Origin: Neisseriales bacterium
Lineage (GTDB): Bacteria > Pseudomonadota > Gammaproteobacteria > Burkholderiales > UBA11063
Assembly (NCBI GenBank): GCA_008017155.1
Contig: SSGX01000009.1
Span: 113,811-177,810 of the forward strand
DNA: 64,000 nt
Direction: 5' to 3'
Of this stretch, positions 1 through 10,385 are shown piece after piece. How positions within the stretch are numbered: the stretch's first letter is position 1; the number at the start of each line of letters is the position of its first letter. The notes under the pieces were generated by a model. That model was not told where the DNA came from, searched no databases, and saw only the letters and a program-made list of their open reading frames with translations. The position numbers and the translations under genes were made by a program.

Positions 1-67
1 CAACTAATTGAGTGAAGTGCTCCCAAAGAACTTCATCTTGAATATATAGATTAACTCGTTTGCTCAT
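1..67 (-). CDS. Partial small protein, possibly ribbon-helix-helix
   Basis: The minus strand opens with ATG at 67, preceded by a good Shine-Dalgarno (AGAGGAG), and reads MSKRVNLYIQDEVLWEHF and a few more residues before leaving the window. A short basic beta strand followed by an amphipathic helix at the very N-terminus is what CopG/ParG-type ribbon-helix-helix proteins look like, but only 22 residues are visible. It diverges from the restriction-modification operon starting at 276, so it could be its regulator or belong to a separate module. Confidence 0.5.
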   Translation of the reverse strand, partial: MSKRVNLYIQDEVLWEHFTQLV

Positions 68-275
68 GATATTTAACTCCTCTTAAGCATAATTATACAC
101 ACTGATATGTATATGATGCAATACATTATTAGATACTAGTTTTAATTTTTTGGGGTTAAATCTGAGTTTGAAGAGAAATCTTGAACTGTTTTTATACTTG
201 GATGGGATTATGTTTATGTTAAATGTCAAGAAATGGTAAAATTTTAGTCTAAATTACAAAAGATTAAATAGGTAG

Positions 276-2486
276 ATGATGGCTTCAGAAAAATTATCAG
301 TAAAATATGAAAATAATAAAATATACGCTCCTTTGAAAAAGAAATATCTAGAGGCAAAGCCAGAAGAAAAAGTTCGTCAACAATTCATTTGTGATTTGGT
401 AAATGATTATGGTTATAGCCTTGATCAGATGGATCAAGAGGTCAAGTTGACATATTCACAACGTGGAAACGGTGCAGCAAGGGCAGACTTAGTAATTTGG
501 AGAACTGCCACAGATAAAAAGAAAGATAAAGCTGCTTTCATGGTGCTTGAATTTAAAGCCGATAGTATCAAGTTGAAAGTTGAAGATTGTTATCAGGGGT
601 ATAACTATGCCACATGGAGTAGGGCAAAGCTTTTTGCCGTATCTAATGGTATGGAATTACAGGTTTATAAAACTGTAGAAGATGAATTGCCTTTGAAGCT
701 AACTCCTGTTAGCGAAATCCCGCATGCTGATAATATTATTGATGATAAAAGACTCGAAAAAGAATTAAACAAAACTAAAGCTTTTAAAGGCGATGAGTTC
801 GCTACCCTTTTGAAGCAATGTCACGATATTATTCGCAATAATGACAAACTATCACCTGAAGCAGCATTTGATGAAATCAGTAAAGTTCTCTTTATCAAAA
901 TAATGTATGAGCGAGATCCCAAGAGGAAGGGTAAATTTACAAAAGTAGCTTTTGAAGCGCTACGTGATGCTTGGAATTTGTCTAAAGGCAAAAGTGAGAC
1001 CGAGTCATCCTACATGCAAAGAATGTTTGAGGATGTAAAAGCAGATTATCGACAAGATCATATATTTGAAGATAATGAAAAGATCCGTATTCGTGAAGGT
1101 AGCTTTGAAGAAATTGTTGAAAAATTGCAAACTTATAATCTTACCAAAACTGGCGCAGATGTCAAGGGAATTGCCTTTGAAACATTTTTGAGCAATACCT
1201 TCCGAGGTGAATTAGGTCAATTCTTCACTCCCCGTACAGTTGTAGAATTTATGGTTGATGTTCTAGAGCCAACACAAGGAGAACTAATCTGTGATCCATG
1301 TGCTGGAAGTGGAGGCTTTTTAATACGGGTTTTTGAGAAAATAAAAGAGTATATTGATAATAGATATATTAAGCTTAAAAAAGAAGCTGAAAGTAAAATA
1401 TTTGACGGTTTTATTTCGCTGTCGGAAGAAGAATTAGAAAATTTATCTGAAAGTGATAGGAAACAGTACGAGGAAACTGAGCAAAAATTAGTGACACAAT
1501 ATGAGGTTGAGTTAGGTCAGTTAAATAGCAAACAAGAAGCAGAGATATTGCAGCTATCAAAACAGTCAATTTTTGGTACTGATGCTAATCCGCGTATGGC
1601 GCGTGTTTCAAAAATGAATATGATCATGCATGGTGACGGTCACAACGGGATTCATCATAATGATGGTTTATTAAATGTAAATGGTATATTTAGAAATCGT
1701 TTTGATGTGATTTTAACCAACCCACCATTTGGTTCGGTTTTATCCAAAGATAATCCCAAGGTTGCTGTCGAAGATAAATATACTAATGAAGAAATGATTG
1801 AAAAATATATTAAGCTTTATGGAGATGTTTATAAGGAAGAATTGGAGCAGGTTACTGCAAACTTTGGTAAGTCAATTCGGGGGTTATATGAAACTGGTAA
1901 AACAACTGGAGCAACAGAGGTTCTGTTTGTTGAGCGGTGCCTAGATTTGCTAAAACCTGGGGGTAGGCTTGGTATAGTGCTTCCGGAGGGCGTGTTAAAT
2001 AGTTCAAACCTACAAAAAGTACGCGAGTATTTTGAGTCTCGAGCAAAAATATTGCTGATCGTTTCCTTGCCGCAAGACGTATTTAATAGCTCAGGTGCTA
2101 CCGTAAAAACTAGTCTAGTTTTTCTAAAGAAATTTGATATAGAAGAGCAAGAACAGTATGATGAGATTTGCATACAAGCTAAATTAGAGGTGATGACGAA
2201 ATATAAAGCTGAGTTAGATTATATAGATAGTGAATTAGCTAAAAAAGGTCAAGAAAAATTAACTACCGTTGAAAAGAAAAAATTGCAAGCAGATAGAAAA
2301 CTTATTGAAAATAAAATTGCTGAAGAAACGTTGCAATTAGTTAAGATTAGGTTTGATTATCAGATTCCGATTGCTGAAATTGGCGATGCGGGGATTACAA
2401 CTACCGGTGCTCAATCCAAAGGCAATCAACTGTTTAGTCTATTGGCAGAATTTAAACAATACCAACAAGAAAATAAACTATGGTAA
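276..2486 (+). CDS. Nuclease-methylase fusion subunit of a BcgI-like restriction-modification system
   Basis: The 736-residue protein joins an HsdR-type N-terminal nuclease domain to a gamma-class N6-adenine methylase. The nuclease part (about 30-150) shows a PD-(D/E)xK pattern: D71 in ADLVIW and E92-x-K94 in LEFKAD. A helical HsdM N-domain follows (about 160-310), then the SAM-binding motif DPCAGSGG at 340-347 and the catalytic NPPF at 482-485. A charged coiled region (355-430) is inserted between them and another helical tail follows 640. No HsdR helicase is present nearby, so cleavage and methylation would reside in one polypeptide, as in Type IIB BcgI with its separate specificity subunit. 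ATG at 276 has a weak AGGT; a second ATG lies at 279. The next gene overlaps by 7 bases. Confidence 0.85.
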   Translation: MMASEKLSVKYENNKIYAPLKKKYLEAKPEEKVRQQFICDLVNDYGYSLDQMDQEVKLTYSQRGNGAARADLVIWRTATDKKKDKAAFMVLEFKADSIKLKVEDCYQGYNYATWSRAKLFAVSNGMELQVYKTVEDELPLKLTPVSEIPHADNIIDDKRLEKELNKTKAFKGDEFATLLKQCHDIIRNNDKLSPEAAFDEISKVLFIKIMYERDPKRKGKFTKVAFEALRDAWNLSKGKSETESSYMQRMFEDVKADYRQDHIFEDNEKIRIREGSFEEIVEKLQTYNLTKTGADVKGIAFETFLSNTFRGELGQFFTPRTVVEFMVDVLEPTQGELICDPCAGSGGFLIRVFEKIKEYIDNRYIKLKKEAESKIFDGFISLSEEELENLSESDRKQYEETEQKLVTQYEVELGQLNSKQEAEILQLSKQSIFGTDANPRMARVSKMNMIMHGDGHNGIHHNDGLLNVNGIFRNRFDVILTNPPFGSVLSKDNPKVAVEDKYTNEEMIEKYIKLYGDVYKEELEQVTANFGKSIRGLYETGKTTGATEVLFVERCLDLLKPGGRLGIVLPEGVLNSSNLQKVREYFESRAKILLIVSLPQDVFNSSGATVKTSLVFLKKFDIEEQEQYDEICIQAKLEVMTKYKAELDYIDSELAKKGQEKLTTVEKKKLQADRKLIENKIAEETLQLVKIRFDYQIPIAEIGDAGITTTGAQSKGNQLFSLLAEFKQYQQENKLW

Positions 2487-3862
2487 ACAATGAAATATAT
2501 AATACCTTGAATTTTATATCATTTGCCAATTTTAAGTCTTGGGATGTTAAAAGTTTTAAAATTAACTCTCAGAAATTTAATTTTAAAACAATAGAATTGA
2601 AGGAGGTATTAAGCAAAACCGAAATTCAATGGGTAGAAATTTCTGATTCAATGGAATATCCTATACTTGGAGTTAGATCACATGGGCAAGGCGTTTATAT
2701 TAATAGAATTGCCAAGGGTCATGAATTGACAATGAAACGTTATCAACGCTCAAAAATTAATACTTTATTCTTTTGTAAGGTTCGTACTGTAGGTGGGCAA
2801 TGGGGAGTTGTTTATCCTGATTTTGCAGACTCATATGCATCAAGTAATATGACTTACCTAGATATTGACTTTACTAGAATAATACCTCAGTATTTGGAAA
2901 TGCTATTAAAAGTGCAACGTTTAACGAGTGAGTGGGACAAAAATGCAATAGGAGCAGATGGCAGGCATTTTACACTAAGTACAATGCTAGATTTGCAAAT
3001 TCCATTACCATCATTAGCGGAGCAAAAGCAATTAGTGACAGAATATCAGGGGAAAATTGATTTTGCTAATAGTTGCGAAAAGCAAGCCCAAGAACTAGAG
3101 CAATCCATTGAAACATACTTGTATAGCGAGCTTGGTCTTAAAGGTGATGATGCTGTTATCAGTCGACCTACTACAAAACTACTCAGTTTTACAAAATTTA
3201 GTAAAATTTTGAATAGTTGGTCACTCAAATTGTCTAAAAATCTGAATTCTAATCTGTATTATGTTATTAGCTTATCAGAAAATTCTCAATTGTTGAAGGA
3301 TATTTATAGAGGTAAATCGCCAAAGTACTCAAGCAATGGTGATACTATAATACTTAATCAAAAATGTAATAGGTGGGATGATTTTGATTTAAGTCATGCA
3401 AAAAATGTTGATTCTGCTTGGCTACATTCAATTGATCGTAAATTTTTTACTAAAGAAAATGATGTATTGATTAATTCAACCGGAGAGGGAACAATAGGTA
3501 GGACTTCAGTTGTCTCAAAGGATGTTACAAATATATTGTATGATAGCCATTTATTATTGCTTCGATTAAATAATAAATTGATTAATAGCAAATATTTTGT
3601 TAGTTTTATGAACAGTAATCTTGGACAAAAGCAAATATCACTTGTTAAGTCAGCAAACTCAACAAAACAAACAGAGTTAGGGATTGATAATTGTAAGAAG
3701 GTATTATTTCCATTGCCACCATTGGATATACAAAATAAAATTGCGGATCATATAACCAATATAAAAAATCAAATTAAAGAACTAAAACAGTTAGCCGAAA
3801 AAAATAGAACTAATGCCATATTAGATTTTGAGAAAGCCATCTTCCATCATGAAAATCACTAA
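2480..3862 (+). CDS. hsdS: Type I-style specificity subunit (HsdS/BcgI B)
   Basis: A 460-residue DNA-specificity subunit that would direct the upstream nuclease-methylase to its target. It has the usual two target-recognition halves (about 20-190 and 235-430). Each ends in a conserved helical spacer: LPSLAEQKQLVTEYQGKI at about 178-195 and PLPPLDIQNKIADHI near 415. The first recognition half contains the common GxGVY-like stretch. Its ATG overlaps the end of the upstream gene (ATGGTAA), indicating translational coupling. Two complete halves imply an asymmetric bipartite target, as in Type I and Type IIB systems. Confidence 0.88.
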   Translation: MVNNEIYNTLNFISFANFKSWDVKSFKINSQKFNFKTIELKEVLSKTEIQWVEISDSMEYPILGVRSHGQGVYINRIAKGHELTMKRYQRSKINTLFFCKVRTVGGQWGVVYPDFADSYASSNMTYLDIDFTRIIPQYLEMLLKVQRLTSEWDKNAIGADGRHFTLSTMLDLQIPLPSLAEQKQLVTEYQGKIDFANSCEKQAQELEQSIETYLYSELGLKGDDAVISRPTTKLLSFTKFSKILNSWSLKLSKNLNSNLYYVISLSENSQLLKDIYRGKSPKYSSNGDTIILNQKCNRWDDFDLSHAKNVDSAWLHSIDRKFFTKENDVLINSTGEGTIGRTSVVSKDVTNILYDSHLLLLRLNNKLINSKYFVSFMNSNLGQKQISLVKSANSTKQTELGIDNCKKVLFPLPPLDIQNKIADHITNIKNQIKELKQLAEKNRTNAILDFEKAIFHHENH

Positions 3863-5897
3863 ACTAAAAATAAAAGGTTATAAAGGTTTAGATGTCAATT
3901 TTGAACATCACAGTGATATTATTACATTCATCGGTCTAAATGGTAGCGGTAAAAGTAATGTGTTGGAAGCCATATGCTATATATTCAGAGAGATTTACAG
4001 TGATACCGAGTCTGACTATATTGAAATAGCAAAGAAAATACCTTTTAAATTTGAGTTGAGTTTTTCTTCAGATAGTGGTGGATGTGTAAATATAACTAAT
4101 ATTTCTGATCAAACTATGAGTTTAGTGGGTCAAATTATTGATCATACTAAATATAGTGCTAGTGATGATAGTTTTTTATTTCCCCAAAAGCTAGTTGCAG
4201 TATATAGTGGTGAAGAAAAAAGGTTATGGACAAAATTTTTTAAATCATCATTTGACGAATATATAAAGCAATTAAGTACTGAAACTAGATTAAAACCCCA
4301 ACGAATGATTTTTTTGAGTAGAAAACATTGGGATATATCACTGCTTACCTTATTAATATCTGAATTGCAAGATGCCAAAGATTTTGTAAGAAATGTTTTG
4401 AAAATAATGAATGTTAATAAGGTTGAATTTAAATTTAATCATCAACGTTATAAATCCTGGAAGGAAAATTCTACGCATGCGTTTATTAAAAATATTGATT
4501 TTAAGAGTGAATATTCATTAGATGAGATAAAAGATAAATTAGCTCATTATATTGAAGTAGATATATTTTCTCATTTTTATAATGCACTATTAAGCGAGAT
4601 GATTGCGAGTATTACGATCACGTTTAATGATGAGTTAACATTAAATGATCTAAGTGAGGGTGAAAAAAAGCTTTTATTATTAAAGGCGGCATTTGAATTT
4701 GTAGCTCAGGAAGATAGCCTGTTTTTGCTAGATGAGCCAGATTCGCACATTCATTTGAATAATAAGCCCCATATTATAAATATTATTAGCCAATACAAGC
4801 ACAATAGACAATTTATTCTAACTACGCATTCACCTACTTTAACGCAGTGCATAAAAGATCTCGATAATAGTAGCCAAAACCGGATTTACGCTTTAGATAG
4901 TGGTAAAAATGTTGATTCTATAAGAGCTAAAGCAATAGAATATTTAGCTGGTGATTTTTGGAATGCACAGCAACAGACCGCATTTTTATCAACTAAAAAA
5001 GATGTAATCTTATTGGTTGAAGGTAAACATGATAAAAGTCATATACTTAATGCATGGAAGCATTATAGGGACGACTACCCAGATTTAGATTTTGATATAT
5101 TTGTCATGGGATGTGCTGATAATATAACTCACCTAATTACTGGTTTGCGTGTATCAGATAACCAAGATGAGAATAAAAAATATATTGGCATATTTGATAA
5201 TGATGAATCAGGCAGAAATAACCACAATAAATCCAATGTTAAATATTCAGAAAATATAAAAGCATCCAAAAAAGGATTCGTAACAATTATTTACCCAGTT
5301 CCTAATAATTTCCCAAATAAGAAAGATTTTACTGTTGAAAATTTATTGCCGCTGCAGAAATATGAAGAGTCTTATAAGGAAGTCATTAATACACATAATT
5401 TTACAATGCAAAAGATAGATGATACATTAGCAGATATTCAAAAACGTGTAAAGGGAATGTTAGCAGATAAAAGTAATAGTTTTTCCAAGTCAGATTTTGT
5501 AGAATTTAAAAAATTATTTGATATTGTAAATGAAATAGCAGATTTAAATAATTCTACTCCAATTGGGGTACATATAGATGTAGTAAAATCTTTGGAACCA
5601 CAGTCTAATAGTAATATTCAAAACTCTTTAATTATTCCAGCAAATAACCAACTTAATATATTTGCCGATTATGGCCCACGTGGACATCCTAGAAATCGTT
5701 ATGATGCTATATTTGACAAGACAGATAAATCTGTCCTTTATAATGGAGAAAAATATTCATCTGCAAATCAAGCGATGGTATTCATTCGTAAAGAAGCAAA
5801 TAATGGAGCGTCCATAGGCGGTGTTCAGGCTGGTGTTTTTTGGAAATATTTAAATGAAGATGGCGCACCTAGACCGTTATCTGATTTTTTGAAATAA
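3849..5897 (+). CDS. OLD-family ATPase with TOPRIM nuclease domain
   Basis: A 682-residue protein when started at ATG 3849 (MKITKLKIKGYKG); an ATG at 3828 exists, but the family usually begins this way. It has an ABC/SMC-type ATPase with Walker A GLNGSGKS (about 29-36), signature LSEGEKK (about 268), Walker B FLLDEPDSH (about 292-300) and an H-loop TTHSP (about 325). A C-terminal TOPRIM domain follows with LVEGKHD (about 389) and DNDESG (about 450). OLD nucleases of this build act in phage defence, alone or with a partner such as GajB. It overlaps hsdS by 14 bases, so it is co-translated with the restriction system. No UvrD-like GajB follows. A role as a companion effector of the restriction system is inference. 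Confidence 0.82.
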   Translation: MKITKLKIKGYKGLDVNFEHHSDIITFIGLNGSGKSNVLEAICYIFREIYSDTESDYIEIAKKIPFKFELSFSSDSGGCVNITNISDQTMSLVGQIIDHTKYSASDDSFLFPQKLVAVYSGEEKRLWTKFFKSSFDEYIKQLSTETRLKPQRMIFLSRKHWDISLLTLLISELQDAKDFVRNVLKIMNVNKVEFKFNHQRYKSWKENSTHAFIKNIDFKSEYSLDEIKDKLAHYIEVDIFSHFYNALLSEMIASITITFNDELTLNDLSEGEKKLLLLKAAFEFVAQEDSLFLLDEPDSHIHLNNKPHIINIISQYKHNRQFILTTHSPTLTQCIKDLDNSSQNRIYALDSGKNVDSIRAKAIEYLAGDFWNAQQQTAFLSTKKDVILLVEGKHDKSHILNAWKHYRDDYPDLDFDIFVMGCADNITHLITGLRVSDNQDENKKYIGIFDNDESGRNNHNKSNVKYSENIKASKKGFVTIIYPVPNNFPNKKDFTVENLLPLQKYEESYKEVINTHNFTMQKIDDTLADIQKRVKGMLADKSNSFSKSDFVEFKKLFDIVNEIADLNNSTPIGVHIDVVKSLEPQSNSNIQNSLIIPANNQLNIFADYGPRGHPRNRYDAIFDKTDKSVLYNGEKYSSANQAMVFIRKEANNGASIGGVQAGVFWKYLNEDGAPRPLSDFLK

Positions 5898-5915
5898 CTT
5901 TAGAGATTTTATATT

Positions 5916-6209
5916 ATGACAAAAATCGAAATTTTAGACTATTTAACCGCTCATAAAGCAGAGTTCAAAGAGCAGTTTGGAGTAATCCGGATTGGGCTTT
6001 TTGGCTCGTTTGCTAGAGGTGAACAAAATGAAGATAGCGATCTTGATTTGGCTGTCGAGATAGCAAAAGAGAGAAAGTCCCTCAAAAATTTCTTTGGATT
6101 TAAAAGAGAGCTTGAGGTGCAGTTCGGTAGAAAAATTGACTTGGTAATAGAGTCAGCATTTAAACCACTTGTTAGTGAGCAGATGCAGAAGGATATTATT
6201 TACATTTAA
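5916..6209 (+). CDS. MNT-type nucleotidyltransferase (MntA-like)
   Basis: A 97-residue minimal nucleotidyltransferase with the family signature GSFARG at 30-35 and the two metal-binding aspartates D42 and D44 in SDLDLAVE. Such proteins usually act as antitoxins that AMPylate a HEPN-domain RNase toxin. No HEPN gene follows; the next gene is an unrelated HAD hydrolase. The gene lies 18 bases behind the OLD-type gene and appears to be the last gene of the defence operon. Stand-alone MNT proteins are also common beside restriction systems. The family is clear, the role here is not. Confidence 0.82.
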   Translation: MTKIEILDYLTAHKAEFKEQFGVIRIGLFGSFARGEQNEDSDLDLAVEIAKERKSLKNFFGFKRELEVQFGRKIDLVIESAFKPLVSEQMQKDIIYI

Positions 6210-6317
6210 TAAGGGTTATTACATTAAGTTTTGATAACTGGTTCTGTTGTAACGGCATAAAACTAAATTACCCATATGATATAATCTGGCTACAATGTTT
6301 ACTGAGAAAGACTTCAT

Positions 6318-7139
6318 GTGTTATTGAATAAGACGATTATTGACGAAAAATTAATTATAGAAAAAGAGGCGGTCAAGACTTTTGTTTTTGATCTGGATGG
6401 TACCATAGTTTATAATGGTAAGCCAGTAGATGAAAGATTTAATCAACTATTACTAGATATAAAAGATGCCGGGCATCAGATTATTTATGCTACTGGGCGA
6501 TCATTTCGTGATTTTATCCCCGTAATTCCTGAATGGTCAGTTTGCCAACCAAGCGTAGTTTTTGGTGGTGGTTTAGTTATTGCTGATAATGAAATAAAAC
6601 TTCAACGCTTTATTGATGAAGCGTATCTTCATGAAATAATTGACTTCCTCGAAGAAAATCATATTCATTATCTGGTTGATGGACAAAGTAATTTTTATCA
6701 TCCTTCTAAAGAGCATTGGCTATATCAGGATATTGTCAAACTGACAGGTAAGGTAAAAGCCGAAAGTGCACATCATGTAATTTCTGATGGCGCTTATAAA
6801 ATACTTATCCTTGATTTTGAATGGCTTGAGCATTTTCAGCAATACATCATTGATAAGCAACTAACCATAAAATGTCATTTTTATGATAAATGCTTTGATA
6901 TTATGCCTGCAAACGTCAATAAGTATAATGGTTTAAGCATTCTTTCTTTACCCGATCCTGATAATATTTATGTGTTTGGTAATGATCAAAATGATCTTGA
7001 ACTAATGCAAAATCTGCCAAATAGTATCATGCTTGGGCATCATCAAGAGCTATCTCAATACGCAAAAATCCAGATTCCTTACAATGATGATTTATTTACT
7101 AATTTTAAGACTGTTGTTAATGTCATACTAGGAAAGTGA
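6318..7139 (+). CDS. Cof-type HAD phosphatase
   Basis: A 273-residue HAD-superfamily hydrolase of the Cof (IIB) type. Motif I DLDGT carries the nucleophile D25 and acid D27, motif II is YATGR near 59-63, and motif IV is FGNDQNDLEL near 227. The C2B cap lies between motifs II and IV. These enzymes dephosphorylate sugar phosphates or small cofactors; the substrate cannot be read from sequence. The start is uncertain: GTG at 6318 and TTG at 6324 are in frame, and neither has a strong ribosome binding site. Confidence 0.85.
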   Translation: MLLNKTIIDEKLIIEKEAVKTFVFDLDGTIVYNGKPVDERFNQLLLDIKDAGHQIIYATGRSFRDFIPVIPEWSVCQPSVVFGGGLVIADNEIKLQRFIDEAYLHEIIDFLEENHIHYLVDGQSNFYHPSKEHWLYQDIVKLTGKVKAESAHHVISDGAYKILILDFEWLEHFQQYIIDKQLTIKCHFYDKCFDIMPANVNKYNGLSILSLPDPDNIYVFGNDQNDLELMQNLPNSIMLGHHQELSQYAKIQIPYNDDLFTNFKTVVNVILGK

Positions 7140-7142
7140 TAA

Positions 7143-8457
<1,315 letters not shown>

Positions 8458-8459
<2 letters not shown>

Positions 8460-8579
8460 TAACTACTCGCACTATTTTGCAATGGCTGCGTTGCAAGGCT
8501 CCTTATTTACTCTCATATGTAAACCGCGTCGCCTTGCGCCTTGCTCTTGCTACATATTCCGGTAGTTACCGTGGTTATT
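8458..8579. repeat. Imperfect palindromic intergenic element
   Basis: This gene-free stretch between serS and the next gene begins AATAAC (8458) and ends GTTATT (8579). Internally complementary pieces include GCAAGGC with GCCTTGC and CATATGTA with TACATAT. It shares the 11-mer GGCTGCGTTGC (8484-8494) in inverse orientation with the intergenic stretch at 40186-40196. It may belong to a small dispersed palindromic repeat family. No coding potential is seen. Confidence 0.35.
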
Positions 8580-8614
8580 CAGTATAAATAGTTACAAATA
8601 ATAAAGGGTTTAGT

Positions 8615-8911
8615 ATGAAAAAATTATTAATTTTAGCTGGGTTTATGAGTGTTGGATCTGTATTTGCAGCTCCAAGTGCACCAATGATGGCTGAAAGTGT
8701 ACCAGCTTCATGTAAGCAATATCATCAGCAAATGAAGCAAAATCATCAGGCAATTGATGCGGCTTATGATAAAAAAGACGCTTGCACTATGGGTAAATTA
8801 ATGATGCAAAATCGTCAGATTTTTGAGAGTCATCCAGAGTGTTTTCCTAAACGTCGTCAGATGATGCAACAACAGCAGGGTGCACAAGGTATGGCGCCAA
8901 TGGCAAAATAA
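8615..8911 (+). CDS. Small exported Cys/Met-rich protein
   Basis: A 98-residue protein I do not recognise. The first 18 residues are a textbook signal peptide (MKKLL, hydrophobic run, VFA|AP), so it is periplasmic or secreted. The mature part has three cysteines (CKQYH, DACTM, ECFPK) and an unusually Met/Gln/His-rich composition with a QMMQQQQ tail, which could bind metal ions, but that is a guess. A Shine-Dalgarno (AAAGG) precedes the ATG. The next gene starts 25 bases downstream and is probably co-transcribed. Confidence 0.75.
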   Translation: MKKLLILAGFMSVGSVFAAPSAPMMAESVPASCKQYHQQMKQNHQAIDAAYDKKDACTMGKLMMQNRQIFESHPECFPKRRQMMQQQQGAQGMAPMAK

Positions 8912-8936
8912 TTAATTTCTGATAAATGAAATTTTA

Positions 8937-9734
8937 ATGAAAAAAATTATTGGAATTATTTTATTAGCTGCTATTATTGCTGGTGCTTGGTTATATTTAC
9001 GTAATCATAATCAGGATATTAGTGCGGTTGAGTATTCACAGGTAGTCAACCATTCGGAGTCGCAGTTATTGGCAGCTAGTGCTGGCACAATTGAGAAACT
9101 AAGTCTAACCACGATGCTTGAAACAGGAATTAAAACCACAGCTGGAGTAATTAAAAGTACTAGGCTTGAAGAAGTTAAGGGTGTTGCTCAATACTCGCTG
9201 ATGCTTGATGATAAGCCAACTGGCTTAACAACTGTTTCGCAGATCGAACTGATTAAAGGTTTTAGTATTGATAATAAGCAAGTGATGCTTCTTGGTTTTG
9301 ATCAGGGTGGTAATCAGTGTAGTCGTCAATATGTTATGCTGACCATTAGCGATAAATTAGATATTAGTAAGCCATTTGGTTCCTGTTTACCATTAACTGC
9401 AATTATTCAGAAAAATAATGCGGTGGTAATGGTAATGCCACAAAATAACCCATATCTTGGTGATGATTTTACTGTCAGTTATCGTTATGAAAGCGGTATA
9501 GTTAGCCAGCTTACTAAAGCAAAAACCACAGATGTCAAACAAAAATTTGGCAAAATGTCTGCAACGGATATACTGAATTTAGCGGCTAAAGATGGCTGTT
9601 ATCAAGATGGTGTGATGCTGGATGATAACTCTTGTGGTAATGGACGTAAATATTGTGCGATGTTTAAGAGTATTGTTAAACAGCCAAAAAATCAGGATTA
9701 TCAATTTCTAAAAGATTTTTGTACAGGACCATAA
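8937..9734 (+). CDS. Membrane-anchored or exported protein of unknown function
   Basis: A 265-residue protein with an N-terminal signal or anchor (about residues 3-22, IIGIILLAAIIAGAWLYL) and no motif I recognise. The rest is hydrophilic and predicted to lie in the periplasm. Cysteines cluster near the C-terminus (DGCYQDG, NSCGNG, YCAMF, FCTG), suggesting disulfides. It sits between the small exported protein and ogt with short gaps on both sides (25 and 3 bases). Confidence 0.7.
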   Translation: MKKIIGIILLAAIIAGAWLYLRNHNQDISAVEYSQVVNHSESQLLAASAGTIEKLSLTTMLETGIKTTAGVIKSTRLEEVKGVAQYSLMLDDKPTGLTTVSQIELIKGFSIDNKQVMLLGFDQGGNQCSRQYVMLTISDKLDISKPFGSCLPLTAIIQKNNAVVMVMPQNNPYLGDDFTVSYRYESGIVSQLTKAKTTDVKQKFGKMSATDILNLAAKDGCYQDGVMLDDNSCGNGRKYCAMFKSIVKQPKNQDYQFLKDFCTGP

Positions 9735-9737
9735 GTC

Positions 9738-10226
9738 ATGCTTGCATTAACTCAACTAAATTATTCATTTCCGAGCTTTATGCTACAAGTTGAGCATGAC
9801 AATGATTATATTTACCGGGCAAATTTTGCCAAGCTTGATGATTCTTTGCCACAAATAGTTGGAGTTAAACATGATTTAACTAGTGAGATTATCAAGCAGC
9901 TTGATGAATATCAAAAAAATCCAGATTACCAATTTAATCTGCCATATAAATTTGATGGTAGCATTCATCAATTAAAAGTCTGGCAGATAATTCGTCAGAT
10001 TCCACGTGGTCATACGATTAGTTATAGTGATGCGGCAGCACTTATACATTCTGCACCAAGGGCGATTGGTGGTGCTTGTGGTAAAAACCCACTTCCCGTG
10101 TTTATCCCGTGTCATCGTATAATAGCCGCGGATAAAAAACTTGGCGGTTTTAATTCTGGTAATATATTCTTTAGTCTTGACATTAAAAAATGGTTATTGA
10201 GACATGAAGGGATTATTCTTTCCTGA
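9738..10226 (+). CDS. ogt: Methylated-DNA-protein cysteine methyltransferase
   Basis: Suicide repair protein that removes the alkyl group from O6-alkylguanine. The acceptor cysteine is C125 in the signature PCHR (124-127), preceded by the helix-turn-helix PRGHTISYSDAAALI (about 89-103). At 162 residues it matches stand-alone Ogt proteins rather than the Ada fusion. The start is ATG 9738, three bases after the preceding stop. Confidence 0.93.
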   Translation: MLALTQLNYSFPSFMLQVEHDNDYIYRANFAKLDDSLPQIVGVKHDLTSEIIKQLDEYQKNPDYQFNLPYKFDGSIHQLKVWQIIRQIPRGHTISYSDAAALIHSAPRAIGGACGKNPLPVFIPCHRIIAADKKLGGFNSGNIFFSLDIKKWLLRHEGIILS

Positions 10227-10247
10227 ACTAAGGCTTGATTTAATGTT

Positions 10248-10274
10248 AAAGTCCCGGTTTTATCCGGGATTTTG
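10248..10274 (+). terminator. Rho-independent terminator after ogt
   Basis: A GC-rich hairpin, TCCCGG paired with CCGGGA across a TTTTAT loop, flanked by A and T runs, 22 bases behind the ogt stop codon. Confidence 0.75.
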
Positions 10275-10315
10275 CAGTTAAATAGTTTTTCTTTTTAAAT
10301 AATTCCAAACTTACT

Positions 10316-10359
10316 CTTGAAAAAATCTTGAAAGACTCTATATCCAGTCTATATATAAT
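10316..10359 (+). promoter_or_regulatory. Candidate dnaJ promoter, heat-shock-like
   Basis: Two CTTGAAA boxes (10316 and 10327), the consensus -35 of sigma-32 promoters, lie upstream of dnaJ. An AT-rich TATATATAAT follows at 10350-10359. A sigma-70 reading (TTGAAA, 18 bases, TATATA) is also possible. The sigma-32 -10 element CCCCAT is not well preserved. Confidence 0.4.
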
Positions 10360-10385
10360 AATTAAATTTAATTAGGGTTAATAAA

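Noticed and set aside
5916..6209. Complete MNT-HEPN toxin-antitoxin pair
   Set aside because: No HEPN gene lies on either side; neighbours are the OLD-type gene and a HAD phosphatase.
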